DNA of 64,000 nt from ZAX-1 sp046533095 (GCA_046533095.1 JAJQRA010000030.1:248001-312000), one strand, 5' to 3'. Numbered from the stretch's first letter, positions 25,577-35,428 are shown. The notes: a model not told the origin generated them from the sequence alone. Numbers and translations: made by a program.

Positions 25577-27907
25577 ATGGTAGATAATAAATCGAATGAA
25601 CCAAGTGGAGACTGTACGCACCTTGAAGAAAGCAAATTTGCGGAAGAGCATATTCGTGATATCAAAGAATTTGAAAGCCACAGTGTGCTGTATGAGGATT
25701 TGATAGCTAGTTTAAAACGTTATCATCCGTCAGCAGATATCTCCATGATTGAAAAAGCATATAAGATTGCGACAGAGGCCCATAAGGGGCAAAAGCGCGT
25801 ATCGGGTGAAGCATATATTATTCATCCTCTTTGTGTTGCCATTGTTTTAGCTGATTTAGAATTGGACAAGGAAACAATCGTAGCCGGAATCCTCCACGAT
25901 GTGATCGAAGATACGGTTATGACAGAAGCAGAGATTGTAGCAGAATTTGGCGCGGAAATCGCCCTGCTTGTGGATGGGGTTACGAAGTTGGGGCAATTAT
26001 CCTATAAAGCGGATAAAGTGGAAGCACAGGCAGAAAATCTAAGAAAAATGTTTCTAGCTATGGCAAAAGACATCAGGGTCATATTGATTAAATTGGCAGA
26101 TCGCCTCCACAATATGCGTACCTTAAAATATATGGCACCCGAAAAACAAAAGGACAAGGCGCGGGAAACGATGGATATCTATGCCCCCATCGCACAGCGC
26201 CTTGGCATTGCAAAAGTAAAAATAGAACTAGAGGATTTATCCTTAAAGTATTTAGAGCCGGAAGCCTATTATGACCTGGTGGAAAAGGTGGATTTGCGAA
26301 AGAATGTCAGAGAAGACTATATTCAAAATTTGCTGGTGGAAGTGAGCCGATGCATGGAACAGGCAGGCATTGAAGCGAATATTGAGGGAAGGGCAAAACA
26401 TTTTTTCAGCATTTATAAAAAGATGGTGAATCAAGAAAAAACCCTAGATCAGATTTATGATTTATTTGCAATTCGTATTCTTGTAAGTTCGGTCAAAGAC
26501 TGCTATGCCGCCCTTGGCTTAATCCATGAGATGTATACGCCGATACCGGGGCGTTTTAAAGATTACATTGCCATGCCAAAACCCAATATGTACCAGTCTT
26601 TGCATACAACGTTGATTGGACCTAGCGGACAGCCGTTTGAAATCCAGATTCGGACATTTGAAATGCACCGGACTTCGGAATATGGAATTGCGGCACATTG
26701 GAAATATAAGGAAGGTGCAAAAGGAAATAAAGGAAATAAGGGGAATAAAAGCCCGATAGACCATGAAGAAGAGAAATTAAGCTGGCTTAGGGAAATTTTA
26801 GAATGGCAGAAAGATATGTCTGACAACAGGGAGTTCATGAGCCTGCTAAAAAATGACCTTGACTTGTTTACGGATGCGGTATTTTGCTTTACCCCTTCCG
26901 GAGATGTAAAAAATCTTCCAAACGGATCGAATCCAATTGATTTTGCCTACAGTATCCACTCTGCAGTCGGAAATAAAATGACGGGTGCAAAAGTGAATGG
27001 TAAATTGGTCAATATTGACTATATTATTCAAAACGGCGACCGTATTGAGATTTTAACTTCCCAAAATTCCAAAGGACCAAGCCGCGACTGGCTCAATATT
27101 GTAAAAAGCACACAGGCGAAAAGCAAGATTAACCAATGGTTCCATAGCGAATTTAAGGTTGAAAATATCATAAAAGGCAAAGAGATGGTTGCCTCGTATT
27201 GCAAATCGAAAGGGATTAATTTTGCGGATATCAATAAGCTGGAGTATCAGCAGAAAATCATGCTAAAGTATGGATTTCGCGACTGGGATTCTACGCTGGC
27301 GGCAGTGGGGCATGGTGGTTTAAAAGAGGGCCAGATTATCAATAAGATGCTGGAATATTACAAAAAAGACCATGCAGTTCCGGTTACCGATGAAGATATA
27401 CTTGAGCTTGTCAGTGAAAATAAAGAAAGCTATTTAGGTGTTAAATCAAAAAGTGGGATTGTTGTCAGAGGGCTTCACGATGTGGCGGTGCGGTTTTCAA
27501 AGTGCTGTTCTCCGGTTCCCGGAGATGAAATCATAGGGTTTGTAACAAGAGGAAGAGGATTATCGATCCATCGTACCGATTGTATCAATATGATCAATCT
27601 TTCCGATGCAGAGCGGGCAAGGCTTATAGATGCCGACTGGCAAGGCTATGAGGGCGGAGACAACGAACTATATTTAGCGGATATCCGGATTTATGGAAAC
27701 AATCGAACCGGACTTTTGGTTGATATTACAAAAACTTTTACGGAACGCCAGATAGATATAAAGGCGATCCATTCCACGACAAGCAAGCAGGGAATCGCTA
27801 CCATTTCACTTTCTTTTAGCATCAAAGGAAAAGACGAATTAAACAGCCTGATGGCAAAGCTTCGCCAGGTGGAGAGTGTCATTGATATTGAAAGGACCAC
27901 CGGGTAA
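25577..27907 (+). CDS. rel: Bifunctional (p)ppGpp synthetase/hydrolase
   Basis: A 776-aa long RSH protein. Domain order: HD hydrolase (AGILHDVIEDT, H107-D108), synthetase (RILVSSVKDCY, YQSLHTTL, EIQIRTFEMH), TGS (VFCFTPSGDVKNLP), zinc-finger/helical region (RFSKCCSPVPGDEI) and ACT at the C-terminus. The synthetase loop carries RFKD (R326-D329), the RxKD version seen in bifunctional Rel/SpoT enzymes rather than the ExDD of monofunctional RelA. An intact HD site supports hydrolysis as well. It makes and degrades (p)ppGpp in the stringent response. The ribosome site (GGGTGAAG) is modest. It heads the housekeeping run MBL - hemZ - hisS - aspS. Confidence 0.95.
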   Translation: MVDNKSNEPSGDCTHLEESKFAEEHIRDIKEFESHSVLYEDLIASLKRYHPSADISMIEKAYKIATEAHKGQKRVSGEAYIIHPLCVAIVLADLELDKETIVAGILHDVIEDTVMTEAEIVAEFGAEIALLVDGVTKLGQLSYKADKVEAQAENLRKMFLAMAKDIRVILIKLADRLHNMRTLKYMAPEKQKDKARETMDIYAPIAQRLGIAKVKIELEDLSLKYLEPEAYYDLVEKVDLRKNVREDYIQNLLVEVSRCMEQAGIEANIEGRAKHFFSIYKKMVNQEKTLDQIYDLFAIRILVSSVKDCYAALGLIHEMYTPIPGRFKDYIAMPKPNMYQSLHTTLIGPSGQPFEIQIRTFEMHRTSEYGIAAHWKYKEGAKGNKGNKGNKSPIDHEEEKLSWLREILEWQKDMSDNREFMSLLKNDLDLFTDAVFCFTPSGDVKNLPNGSNPIDFAYSIHSAVGNKMTGAKVNGKLVNIDYIIQNGDRIEILTSQNSKGPSRDWLNIVKSTQAKSKINQWFHSEFKVENIIKGKEMVASYCKSKGINFADINKLEYQQKIMLKYGFRDWDSTLAAVGHGGLKEGQIINKMLEYYKKDHAVPVTDEDILELVSENKESYLGVKSKSGIVVRGLHDVAVRFSKCCSPVPGDEIIGFVTRGRGLSIHRTDCINMINLSDAERARLIDADWQGYEGGDNELYLADIRIYGNNRTGLLVDITKTFTERQIDIKAIHSTTSKQGIATISLSFSIKGKDELNSLMAKLRQVESVIDIERTTG

Positions 27908-28037
27908 GAGAAAATAGCGGAAGGTATCGTGATATACCATGAAAGCAAACCGATATAAAAGGAAGAGCCATTGGATGTGGCAACCAATGAAAATAGAGTG
28001 GCATACAATCTTTAAGATAGGATTTTCGTAAGAAGGA

Positions 28038-28119
28038 AAGAGGAATTTTATGCACGGTATCGGTCGAACAAAAAGGCGGTACAGATAAGTTTTTCACAAG
28101 GGGAAAGAGGAATTTTATG
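28038..28119 (+). repeat. Duplicated ribosome site and start codon before the MBL gene
   Basis: GGAAAGAGGAATTTTATG occurs at about 28036-28053 and again immediately before the true start at 28117. The upstream copy opens a 12-codon frame that stops quickly, so it is a decoy or leader-peptide start. Confidence 0.7.
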
Positions 28120-28749
28120 GCAGATATAAAGATAGAAAAATATTTTGTTGGTGAAGTAGGCACAAATTGTTATTTTGTTATCAATCAGGATACAAAAGAA
28201 ATGCTCATTGTTGATCCCGGAGGCAGTGCCGAAAAATTAGCAGGCATGATCAAAAAGGAGCATTATCAACCGATTGCAATTTTATTGACGCATGGGCATT
28301 TTGACCACGCAATGGACGCAAATCGACTTTCAGAAGAGTATCATATTAAAATATATGCCCATGAGGATGAACGGCAGACATTAGAACAGCCACAGCTAAA
28401 CCTGACAGGCATGATAGGGCAGCAAAAACAGTACCATGCAGATGTGTTTGTAAAAGATGGTGAAATACTTCATTTAGCAGAAATGGATATTAAGGTATTG
28501 CATACGCCGGGGCACACAGTAGGTGGCTGCTGCTTTTATTTGGAGGAAGAAAAGGTGCTTTTAAGCGGAGATACGCTTTTTTCACAATCGGTAGGGAGAA
28601 CAGACTTTCCAAAAGGAAGCCATGCTACACTTATTCGGTCTATTAAAGATAAATTAATGGTTTTGCCGGATGATACAATGGTATATCCGGGTCACGAAGA
28701 CAGCACCAGTATAGGGAGGGAACGCAAATACAATCCGTTTATCGTATGA
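28117..28749 (+). CDS. MBL-fold metallo-hydrolase (glyoxalase II-like)
   Basis: A 210-aa cytosolic metallo-beta-lactamase-fold hydrolase. The metal motif THGHFDH (HxHxDH) is near residue 58, with later ligands in HTPGHTVGG, LSGDTLF and YPGHED. Length and motifs match the short YcbL/hydroxyacylglutathione-hydrolase-like group common in Firmicutes. Its stop overlaps the hemZ start by 4 bp, indicating co-translation. It commonly stands between rel and hemZ in Lachnospiraceae as I recall. Substrate not defined. Confidence 0.9.
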   Translation: MADIKIEKYFVGEVGTNCYFVINQDTKEMLIVDPGGSAEKLAGMIKKEHYQPIAILLTHGHFDHAMDANRLSEEYHIKIYAHEDERQTLEQPQLNLTGMIGQQKQYHADVFVKDGEILHLAEMDIKVLHTPGHTVGGCCFYLEEEKVLLSGDTLFSQSVGRTDFPKGSHATLIRSIKDKLMVLPDDTMVYPGHEDSTSIGRERKYNPFIV

Positions 28750-30287
28750 TCGCTATAGAAATCAATGAAGCTAGTTTTGAATATGATATCCATTCTTTAG
28801 TGAAAGCATTTTTCCCAAAAGAAGAGGTACATATTTTCACGAAAGATCAAAAAGAAGGCGTGGCCTTTAAACATGGTTCAACAAATGGGCATGCCTTGCA
28901 AAAGGAAGATGGCTTGACGTTGAACATAGAATTCACCGCCACACCACCGGAAGGGCAAGAACATTTAGGTCAATGCAATGACCGTATTTTCATCGCTCTG
29001 TGCGATCCATTAAAAGAGACGTCCAAAACAGTATCCGTGGATTTTACAGACCGTAGGCAGACGAAAAACAAATTAAAACAAGCGCTATATCAGGTGCTAA
29101 GGGAGAATACAAATCGTGAATTGCCTTGGGGGACATTAACGGGAATCCGTCCGACCAAAATACCCATGGCATTTTTAGAACAAGGAAAATCAAAATCAGA
29201 AATCAAACAGTATATGGCGGATACTTATTTTGCAAGTACTTCTAAAATCGAATTAAGCATTGCGGTTGCAGAACGTGAGTTAAACTTGCTGAAGCAATTG
29301 GACTTTTATGATGGCTACAGCCTGTATATTGGGATTCCCTTTTGCCCAAGCACTTGCCTTTATTGCTCGTTTACGTCGTATCCACTGGCAAAATGGGTAG
29401 GGCAGGTGGAAGAATATTTAACAGCATTGGAACGAGAGATTGATTTCGTATCAAATGCGTATAAGGGGAAGTATGTCAATACCATCTACATTGGCGGAGG
29501 AACCCCCACAACCTTGCTGCCCGAACAGCTAGAACGTCTTTTTGCAAAAATTGAACAATGCTTTGACCTCTCAAAGCTGCTAGAATATACCGTAGAGGCG
29601 GGCCGTCCGGACAGTATTTCAAGAGAGAAGCTAAAGGTATTAAAAAAACACCACATTTCAAGAATTTCAATCAATCCGCAGACAATGAAACAGGCTACTT
29701 TGGATTTTGTTGGAAGGAACCATACGGTGGAGCAGACAACGGAAAGTTTCATCCTGGCAAGAGAACTTGGATTTGATCAGATCAATATGGATTTAATCGT
29801 AGGCCTGCCACAAGAAACGCCAGATGATATAGCCAATACGATGGAGCAGCTAAAACCACTAGACCCCGACAGCATCACCGTACATTCCTTGGCAATCAAG
29901 CGCGCCTCAAGGCTTCGTATGCTTCAAGAGGAAAACCCGGATTTTGGTCAGGCGAACATAGGGGAAATGATGGAGTTGACAGCCAAATATGCACGAGAAA
30001 TGGGACATGTTCCCTACTACCTTTATAGGCAGAAAAACATGGCCGGGAATTTTGAAAATGTAGGGTATGCAAAACCGGGGAAAGAAGGCATCTACAACAT
30101 TTTGATGATGGAAGAAAAACAATCGATTATTGCACTTGGAGCCGGTGCCATTACAAAATTTGTATTTGCCCACGGCACACAAATAGAGCGTATAGACAAT
30201 GTGAAAGATATCACAAACTATTTGGAACGTATTGATGAAATGGTAGAGCGGAAGAAAACCGCTTTTAAAGCATATAGGGCAAGGTGA
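28746..30287 (+). CDS. hemZ: Coproporphyrinogen dehydrogenase-like radical SAM protein HemZ
   Basis: A 513-aa radical SAM enzyme of the HemN/HemZ family. An N-terminal extension of about 160 residues characteristic of HemZ is followed by the 4Fe-4S motif C200-x3-C204-x2-C207 (PFCPSTCLYCSF). IYIGGGTPTTL, TVEAGRPDSI, RISINPQTM and NMDLIVGLP follow in the TIM-barrel core. HemZ homologues are annotated as oxygen-independent coproporphyrinogen III dehydrogenases, but the true reaction in anaerobes without a full haem pathway is unsettled. No other haem genes lie in the window. The start overlaps the preceding stop. Confidence 0.9.
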   Translation: MIAIEINEASFEYDIHSLVKAFFPKEEVHIFTKDQKEGVAFKHGSTNGHALQKEDGLTLNIEFTATPPEGQEHLGQCNDRIFIALCDPLKETSKTVSVDFTDRRQTKNKLKQALYQVLRENTNRELPWGTLTGIRPTKIPMAFLEQGKSKSEIKQYMADTYFASTSKIELSIAVAERELNLLKQLDFYDGYSLYIGIPFCPSTCLYCSFTSYPLAKWVGQVEEYLTALEREIDFVSNAYKGKYVNTIYIGGGTPTTLLPEQLERLFAKIEQCFDLSKLLEYTVEAGRPDSISREKLKVLKKHHISRISINPQTMKQATLDFVGRNHTVEQTTESFILARELGFDQINMDLIVGLPQETPDDIANTMEQLKPLDPDSITVHSLAIKRASRLRMLQEENPDFGQANIGEMMELTAKYAREMGHVPYYLYRQKNMAGNFENVGYAKPGKEGIYNILMMEEKQSIIALGAGAITKFVFAHGTQIERIDNVKDITNYLERIDEMVERKKTAFKAYRAR

Positions 30288-30330
30288 AGCCCAAAAGCAA
30301 GATGTGTAGCTACAGGAAAGGATCGGATAG

Positions 30331-31743
30331 ATGGCATTGACAAAAAAGCCGGTGAACGGCATGAAAGATATTTTGCCTGAGGAAATGCAGATTCGAGATT
30401 ATGTCATTCAGGTAATCAAGGAAACGTATCGTAGCTTTGGATTTACGCCAATCGATACACCCTGCATGGAGCAGATAGGCAATTTAAGCAGCAAGCAAGG
30501 CGGAGAAAATGAAAAACTAATTTTTAAAGTACTAAAGCGGGGAGAAAAATTAAACTTAGAAACTGCGCAATCGGAAGATGATGTGACAGATTTTGGCATG
30601 AGATATGATTTGACGGTTCCATTGGTACGCTTTTATTCCAACAATGCAAATCAGCTGCCGTCACCCTTTAAAGCATTGCAGATTGGAAATGTATGGCGGG
30701 CAGACCGGCCCCAACGTGGACGCTACCGCCAGTTTATGCAGTGCGATATTGATATTTTAGGGGAAAGCGGAAACTTAGCTGAAATAGAATTAATTCTAGC
30801 TACGACGACGACGCTGGTAAAACTTGGATTTAAAAATTTTCAAGTACGCATAAACGAACGAAGGATTTTAAAAGCAATGGCGGCCTACAGTGGCTTTTTA
30901 GAAGAAGACTATGATACCGTATTTGTGATTTTGGATAAAATGGATAAAATTGGACTGGATGGGGTGGCACAGGAATTAGAAAAAGGTGGTTTTGCACAGG
31001 AAGCCATTGACAAATACGTAACCTTGTTCCATAGCTTGGGAACAGGCAAGAACAACGCAGGAGATGCAAACGTAGGCAAGGACGCGATAGAAAAAAACGG
31101 CATATCCTACCTTGCAGAAACACTCTTTGGGTTTTTAGACCCACAGGTGGCACAGGACCTACAGGAAATTATTTCTAGCGTACAAGCGGCAAGTACACCG
31201 GCAATTGGCGCAGAGGCGGCAAATACGTCAACAGTAAATGTGCCAACAGCAAGCACCCCAGCAGCAAATATGCCAACAGCAAGTACACCGGCAACCAGTG
31301 TACCTAAGATAGGTGCGCCGGAGTTTTCCCTTGTGTTCGACCCTACGTTAGTACGGGGCATGTCCTATTATACAGGGACGATTTTTGAAATTGCAATGCC
31401 GGAATTTGGTGGAAGCTGTGGTGGCGGTGGACGCTATGACAAGATGGTTGGACAATTTACCGGGAAAGATGTTCCGGCATGTGGCTGTTCCCTTGGCTTT
31501 GAGCGGATTATCCTATTGCTTTTGGAAAATGGATTTCAAATACCAGAAAAACCTGCAAAAGTTGCTTATCTCATGGAAAAGGGATGCTCCGGGGAAGCCG
31601 TTTGTGAAATTATGAAAAAGGCGCAGGAAGAACGCAAAAAAGGAACACAAGTTCTAGTGGCGCGTATGAATAAAAATAAAAAATTTCAAAAAGAACAACT
31701 TACAAAAGAGGGATATGAAGAAATAGAGGAATTTTTTGTATAG
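30331..31743 (+). CDS. hisS: Histidyl-tRNA synthetase with low-complexity insertion
   Basis: A 470-aa class II synthetase that charges tRNA-His. Motif 2 (VWRADRPQRGRYRQF), the histidine-specific loop LVRGMSYYTGTIFE, GGGGRYDKM and motif 3 (GCSLGFERII) are present, followed by the anticodon-binding domain (VAYLMEKG ... QVLVARMNKN). Unusually, residues about 283-327 are an Ala/Thr/Pro/Ser repeat (ASTPAIG, VPTASTPAAN, MPTASTPATS) just before the histidine loop, which makes the protein about 40 residues longer than typical. The frame stays open and all core motifs are intact, so the enzyme is probably functional. The RBS is AGGAAAGGA. Confidence 0.95.
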   Translation: MALTKKPVNGMKDILPEEMQIRDYVIQVIKETYRSFGFTPIDTPCMEQIGNLSSKQGGENEKLIFKVLKRGEKLNLETAQSEDDVTDFGMRYDLTVPLVRFYSNNANQLPSPFKALQIGNVWRADRPQRGRYRQFMQCDIDILGESGNLAEIELILATTTTLVKLGFKNFQVRINERRILKAMAAYSGFLEEDYDTVFVILDKMDKIGLDGVAQELEKGGFAQEAIDKYVTLFHSLGTGKNNAGDANVGKDAIEKNGISYLAETLFGFLDPQVAQDLQEIISSVQAASTPAIGAEAANTSTVNVPTASTPAANMPTASTPATSVPKIGAPEFSLVFDPTLVRGMSYYTGTIFEIAMPEFGGSCGGGGRYDKMVGQFTGKDVPACGCSLGFERIILLLLENGFQIPEKPAKVAYLMEKGCSGEAVCEIMKKAQEERKKGTQVLVARMNKNKKFQKEQLTKEGYEEIEEFFV

Positions 31744-31894
31744 CGATCATATCGTTATAGAATGATTCAGGATAAAAAGCAACGCATTTATCGCTGTGAT
31801 TAATAGAGAAAACGGCGCAAAGAATATGCAGTTTTGCAGAACGAAATTGTTGTTGCGGGAATAAATAATGAGGGAACAATGGAGGATAGAAAGC

Positions 31895-33688
31895 ATGGCA
31901 GAATCCATGAAAGGCATGAAGCGGACCCATCGGTGTACAAAAGTGAGCAGTCAAAATATAGGCGAATCCGTTACCGTAATGGGTTGGGTGCAAAAGAGAA
32001 GGAATTTAGGGAGCCTGATCTTTATAGATTTACGCGATCGCTCCGGTCTGCTGCAGATTGTGTTCGATGAAGAACATGTAAAGACGGAAGGGTTTTTAAA
32101 AGCCGAGCAGCTTAGAAGTGAATTTGTAATTGCCGTTACGGGCACGATTGTGACGCGTTCCGGTGCGGTAAACGATGCGCTTGCAACCGGGGACATTGAA
32201 GTTAGGGCAGAGGAAATCCGTATTTTATCGGAGGCGGAAACACCGCCGTTTCCAATCGAAGAAAATTCTATGACAAAAGAGGAACTGCGTTTAAAATACC
32301 GTTATTTGGATTTGAGAAGACCGGATCTGCAGCGTAATTTGATTCTAAGAAGTCAAGTATGTACGAATATTCGAAATTTTTTGTCGGAAGAGGGCTTTTT
32401 AGAAATAGAAACGCCAGTACTGACAAAATCAACGCCGGAGGGAGCAAGGGATTACCTTGTGCCAAGCCGTGTCCATCCGGGCAATTTTTATGCACTGCCC
32501 CAATCCCCGCAGCAATTTAAACAGCTCTTGATGTGTTCCGGCTATGATCGTTATTTTCAAATTGTAAAGTGCTTTCGCGACGAAGATTTACGTGCGGACA
32601 GGCAGCCGGAATTTACACAGGTGGATATGGAATTGTCGTTTGTAGATATCGATGATGTCATTGATGTAAATGAACGGCTGATTGCCAAAATATTTAAGGA
32701 TGCACTCGGGATTGACGTAGCACTTCCCATTCCACGCATGATTTGGCAGGAAGCCATGGATCGCTTTGGTTCGGATAAGCCGGATACGCGGTTTGGCATG
32801 GAATTAGTAGATGTTACTGATACGGTGAGCCTGTGTGGGTTTGGTGTATTTACTGGTGCAATTGAACAGGGGGGTACGGTGCGCGGCATCAATGCACAAG
32901 GACAGGGCGCCATGCCAAGGAAAAAGATAGATGCGCTGGTGGAATTTGCCAAAGGCTATGGAGCAAAAGGACTGGCCTACCTTTCCATTCAAGAAGACGG
33001 TGGCGTAAAGTCTTCCTTTGCAAAATTTTTTACAGATGAAGATATGAAAAAATTAGTAGAAAAAATGCAAGGCAATCCAGGCGACTTGCTGCTTTTTGCG
33101 GCAGACAAGACAGATATTGTATGGTCGGTACTAGGTGCGTTAAGGATTCACCTTGCACAGAACATGGGGTTGCTGGATAAAGGAACCTATCATTTTTTAT
33201 GGGTGACGGAATTTCCACTGTTGGAGTGGAGCGAAGAGCAAAACCGCCTTGTGTCAAAGCACCACCCGTTTACGATGCCAATGGAACAGGACTTGCATTT
33301 ACTTGATACGCAGCCGGAAAAAGTACGGGCAAAGGCATATGATATTGTGTTAAATGGGACAGAGCTTGGAGGCGGAAGTGTCCGTATTTTCCAAAGCGAC
33401 GTTCAAGAAAAAATGTTTGGGCTTCTTGGATTTTCAAAAGAAGAAACCTATGAACGGTTTGGATTTTTAATCAATGCATTTAAATATGGCGTACCGCCCC
33501 ATGCGGGCTTGGCTCTTGGCTTGGATCGGTTGATTATGCTTATGGTACAGGCAGATAGTATTCGGGAAGTTATTGCATTTCCAAAAGTAAAAGATGCCTC
33601 CTGTCTGATGACGGCGGCACCAAATAGTGTGGATAGTAAGCAGCTAGAAGAACTATCGCTTGCTGTTAAAAGAAATAAAGCTGACTAG
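31895..33688 (+). CDS. aspS: Aspartyl-tRNA synthetase, bacterial type
   Basis: A 597-aa class II synthetase, normal length for the bacterial form. The N-terminal OB-fold anticodon domain (VMGWVQKRRNLGSLIFIDLRD), motif 2 (FRDEDLRADRQPEFTQVDME), the GAD insertion domain in the middle and motif 3 (GLALGLDRLIML) are all seen. I chose the ATG at 31895 because GGAGG lies 9 nt upstream; the longer frame from 31868 has no site. It charges tRNA-Asp, and possibly tRNA-Asn if the organism uses the indirect amidotransferase route. It ends the housekeeping run. Confidence 0.95.
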   Translation: MAESMKGMKRTHRCTKVSSQNIGESVTVMGWVQKRRNLGSLIFIDLRDRSGLLQIVFDEEHVKTEGFLKAEQLRSEFVIAVTGTIVTRSGAVNDALATGDIEVRAEEIRILSEAETPPFPIEENSMTKEELRLKYRYLDLRRPDLQRNLILRSQVCTNIRNFLSEEGFLEIETPVLTKSTPEGARDYLVPSRVHPGNFYALPQSPQQFKQLLMCSGYDRYFQIVKCFRDEDLRADRQPEFTQVDMELSFVDIDDVIDVNERLIAKIFKDALGIDVALPIPRMIWQEAMDRFGSDKPDTRFGMELVDVTDTVSLCGFGVFTGAIEQGGTVRGINAQGQGAMPRKKIDALVEFAKGYGAKGLAYLSIQEDGGVKSSFAKFFTDEDMKKLVEKMQGNPGDLLLFAADKTDIVWSVLGALRIHLAQNMGLLDKGTYHFLWVTEFPLLEWSEEQNRLVSKHHPFTMPMEQDLHLLDTQPEKVRAKAYDIVLNGTELGGGSVRIFQSDVQEKMFGLLGFSKEETYERFGFLINAFKYGVPPHAGLALGLDRLIMLMVQADSIREVIAFPKVKDASCLMTAAPNSVDSKQLEELSLAVKRNKAD

Positions 33689-33717
33689 AAAGAGGGAAAA
33701 ATCAAAGGTGATTTGGT

Positions 33718-34449
33718 ATGGAGTTGATATCATGGGAAGTAGTTAAAGCGTATGAACAGAGCGATTCTTATCGTGCTTTGCAGCTAAAAATACATGAGGA
33801 CATGAAGCGAATCATCGCCTATGTATGTAAATATCTTTCAATGGAAACGCAGTTGAAAGAACAAACAAAACAAAAAGTAGTAAAGTGCAACTATGGGATA
33901 GGAGGGGCTGACCTCCACAGGGGAATTTTATGTCCAGGAAATATGGCAGCATTCCTTTGCGGCAATGTAACACGGGACAGAATAGCGAAGACCAGTAAAA
34001 ACCCTTGCTATATTTATGGATATGATGAAAATGGAACGTTGCTATCCTGCTATATGAAAGATGAAAAAAGAATAGAATATATCATATGGGAAACAAAGGA
34101 CATAGAAATTGGATTGATCTATGGCTTATATGGGGGTATAGAGGAAATATCGGAAACAAGATATGGAGAAAACGGAAAAATAAGCAGCTATTTACGTGGA
34201 TCGGTTATGATAAAAGACAATGCTGAGATCGAAGTAGATTTTAACGATGTAGAAGAATATGAATACTTTGATAGAGAAATAGAAGTTTTGTGGATGCATG
34301 GGAATAGTGAAAACCTAAATGGATCCCATGTAGTGCTCTATCTAGATGAGGATGGAGTTGTAACCAGGTATACATATTGTGATGATATGTGGAAAGATGA
34401 GATTTGGGAATATAAACCACCATATCAATTAAAACTAAAGAAAAATTGA
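33718..34449 (+). CDS. Hypothetical protein, 243 aa
   Basis: I do not recognise this protein. It is soluble, acidic, and has no signal peptide or membrane helix. The first 65 residues look helical (DMKRIIAYVCKYLSMETQ), and the rest appears beta-rich with many aromatic residues (YGYDENGTLLSCYMKDEKR, VLYLDEDGVVTRYTYCDD, WEYKPPYQLKL). The YDENG and LDEDG turns suggest repeated beta-hairpins, as in some toxin-immunity or Rhs-related proteins, but no toxin is adjacent. A weak AAGGTG site precedes the ATG 29 bp after aspS. It is followed by the hairpin repeat at 34514-34693. Confidence 0.55.
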   Translation: MELISWEVVKAYEQSDSYRALQLKIHEDMKRIIAYVCKYLSMETQLKEQTKQKVVKCNYGIGGADLHRGILCPGNMAAFLCGNVTRDRIAKTSKNPCYIYGYDENGTLLSCYMKDEKRIEYIIWETKDIEIGLIYGLYGGIEEISETRYGENGKISSYLRGSVMIKDNAEIEVDFNDVEEYEYFDREIEVLWMHGNSENLNGSHVVLYLDEDGVVTRYTYCDDMWKDEIWEYKPPYQLKLKKN

Positions 34450-34513
34450 TTATAAAAAGAGGTAGAACGGAACACTTATTAAAAATGGTTATGTAGTAGC
34501 AACACATAATATA

Positions 34514-34693
34514 ACTTATCAGAAGTGCAACGCAGTTCTGATAAAAGGTGCGATCTATGCACCGTAAATCTGATTATTGAACTACGAATGTTCAATAATA
34601 TAACTTATCAGAAGATGAAACGCAGTTCTGATAAAAAGGCACATTTTTTCGTGCCGTGAATCTGATGATAGGGATCGCATTTTATTCCTATCA
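34514..34693 (-). repeat. Three-hairpin repeat element, dimer (reverse orientation)
   Basis: Two tandem units each contain H1 (TTATCAGAA/TTCTGATAA), H2 (GGTGC/GCACC at 34547-34563; GGCAC/GTGCC near 34638-34655) and H3 (ATTATTGAAC/GTTCAATAAT at 34573-34599; ATGATAGGGAT/ATTCCTATCAT near 34666-34693). The order H1-H2-H3 is the reverse complement of the copies at 42380 and 49928. It fills the 313-bp spacer before the CoA-transferase genes. Confidence 0.9.
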
Positions 34694-34762
34694 TATAAAA
34701 TATCTTAATCAAATCGATCACTGAAATACGATTGATTTGGTAAAGTAAAGGAGAAGAAAAAA

Positions 34763-35428
34763 ATGGCGAAAGCAAAACAAATTACCGCAAAAGAAGCTTC
34801 CAAGCTTTTTAAAGACGGAATGACCATTATGGTTGGCGGATTTATGACCAATGGGACTTCAGAAGTTATCATGGATGCAATTGTAGAAAGTGGCGCGAAA
34901 AATTTAACCGGCATCTGTAACGATGCAGGCTATTCGGGGAAAGGGATTGGGAAACTCATTAGTTCACGGCAGATGACGAAACTCATTGCGAGCCATGTGG
35001 GTTTAAACAAAGAATGTGGGGACCAGTTTAGTGCAAACGAGTTAGACCTCGTTTTGGTGCCACAGGGGACATTAGCAGAGCAGGTACGAAGCGGAGGGGC
35101 AGGATTAGGTGGTGTGTTGACCCCAACCGGTATTGGGACGAGTGTAGCAGAAGGGAAAGAAATTGTTGTTGTAGATGGAAAAGAATATTTGCTGGAAAAA
35201 CCGTTAAAAGCAGATGTTGCCGTATTAAAAGGATATGTGGTAGATGAATCAGGCAATATCAGGCAAAAAGGATCGACACGAAACTTTAACCCGATGATGG
35301 CGACTGCTGCAGATATTGTAATTGTAGAGGCGGAAAATCTAGTGAAGGCCGGAGAAATTGGTCCGGACTATGTTACGATACCAGGCATTTTTATAGACTA
35401 TATTGTTGTAACCGGAGGTGCAAAATAA
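34763..35428 (+). CDS. atoD: CoA-transferase alpha subunit (AtoD/CtfA type)
   Basis: A 221-aa subunit A of a family I 3-oxoacid CoA-transferase. The typical start AKQITAKEASKLFKDGMTIM is followed by the glycine motif GGFMTNGTSE, then LNKECGDQFSANELDLVLVPQGTLAE and GPDYVTIPGIFIDY, all matching acetoacetate/butyrate CoA-transferases. It forms a heteromer with the beta subunit encoded immediately downstream; the stop and start overlap by one base. The pair likely moves CoA between acetate or butyrate and acetoacetyl- or acyl-CoA in fermentation. AAAGGAG precedes the ATG. Confidence 0.93.
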   Translation: MAKAKQITAKEASKLFKDGMTIMVGGFMTNGTSEVIMDAIVESGAKNLTGICNDAGYSGKGIGKLISSRQMTKLIASHVGLNKECGDQFSANELDLVLVPQGTLAEQVRSGGAGLGGVLTPTGIGTSVAEGKEIVVVDGKEYLLEKPLKADVAVLKGYVVDESGNIRQKGSTRNFNPMMATAADIVIVEAENLVKAGEIGPDYVTIPGIFIDYIVVTGGAK

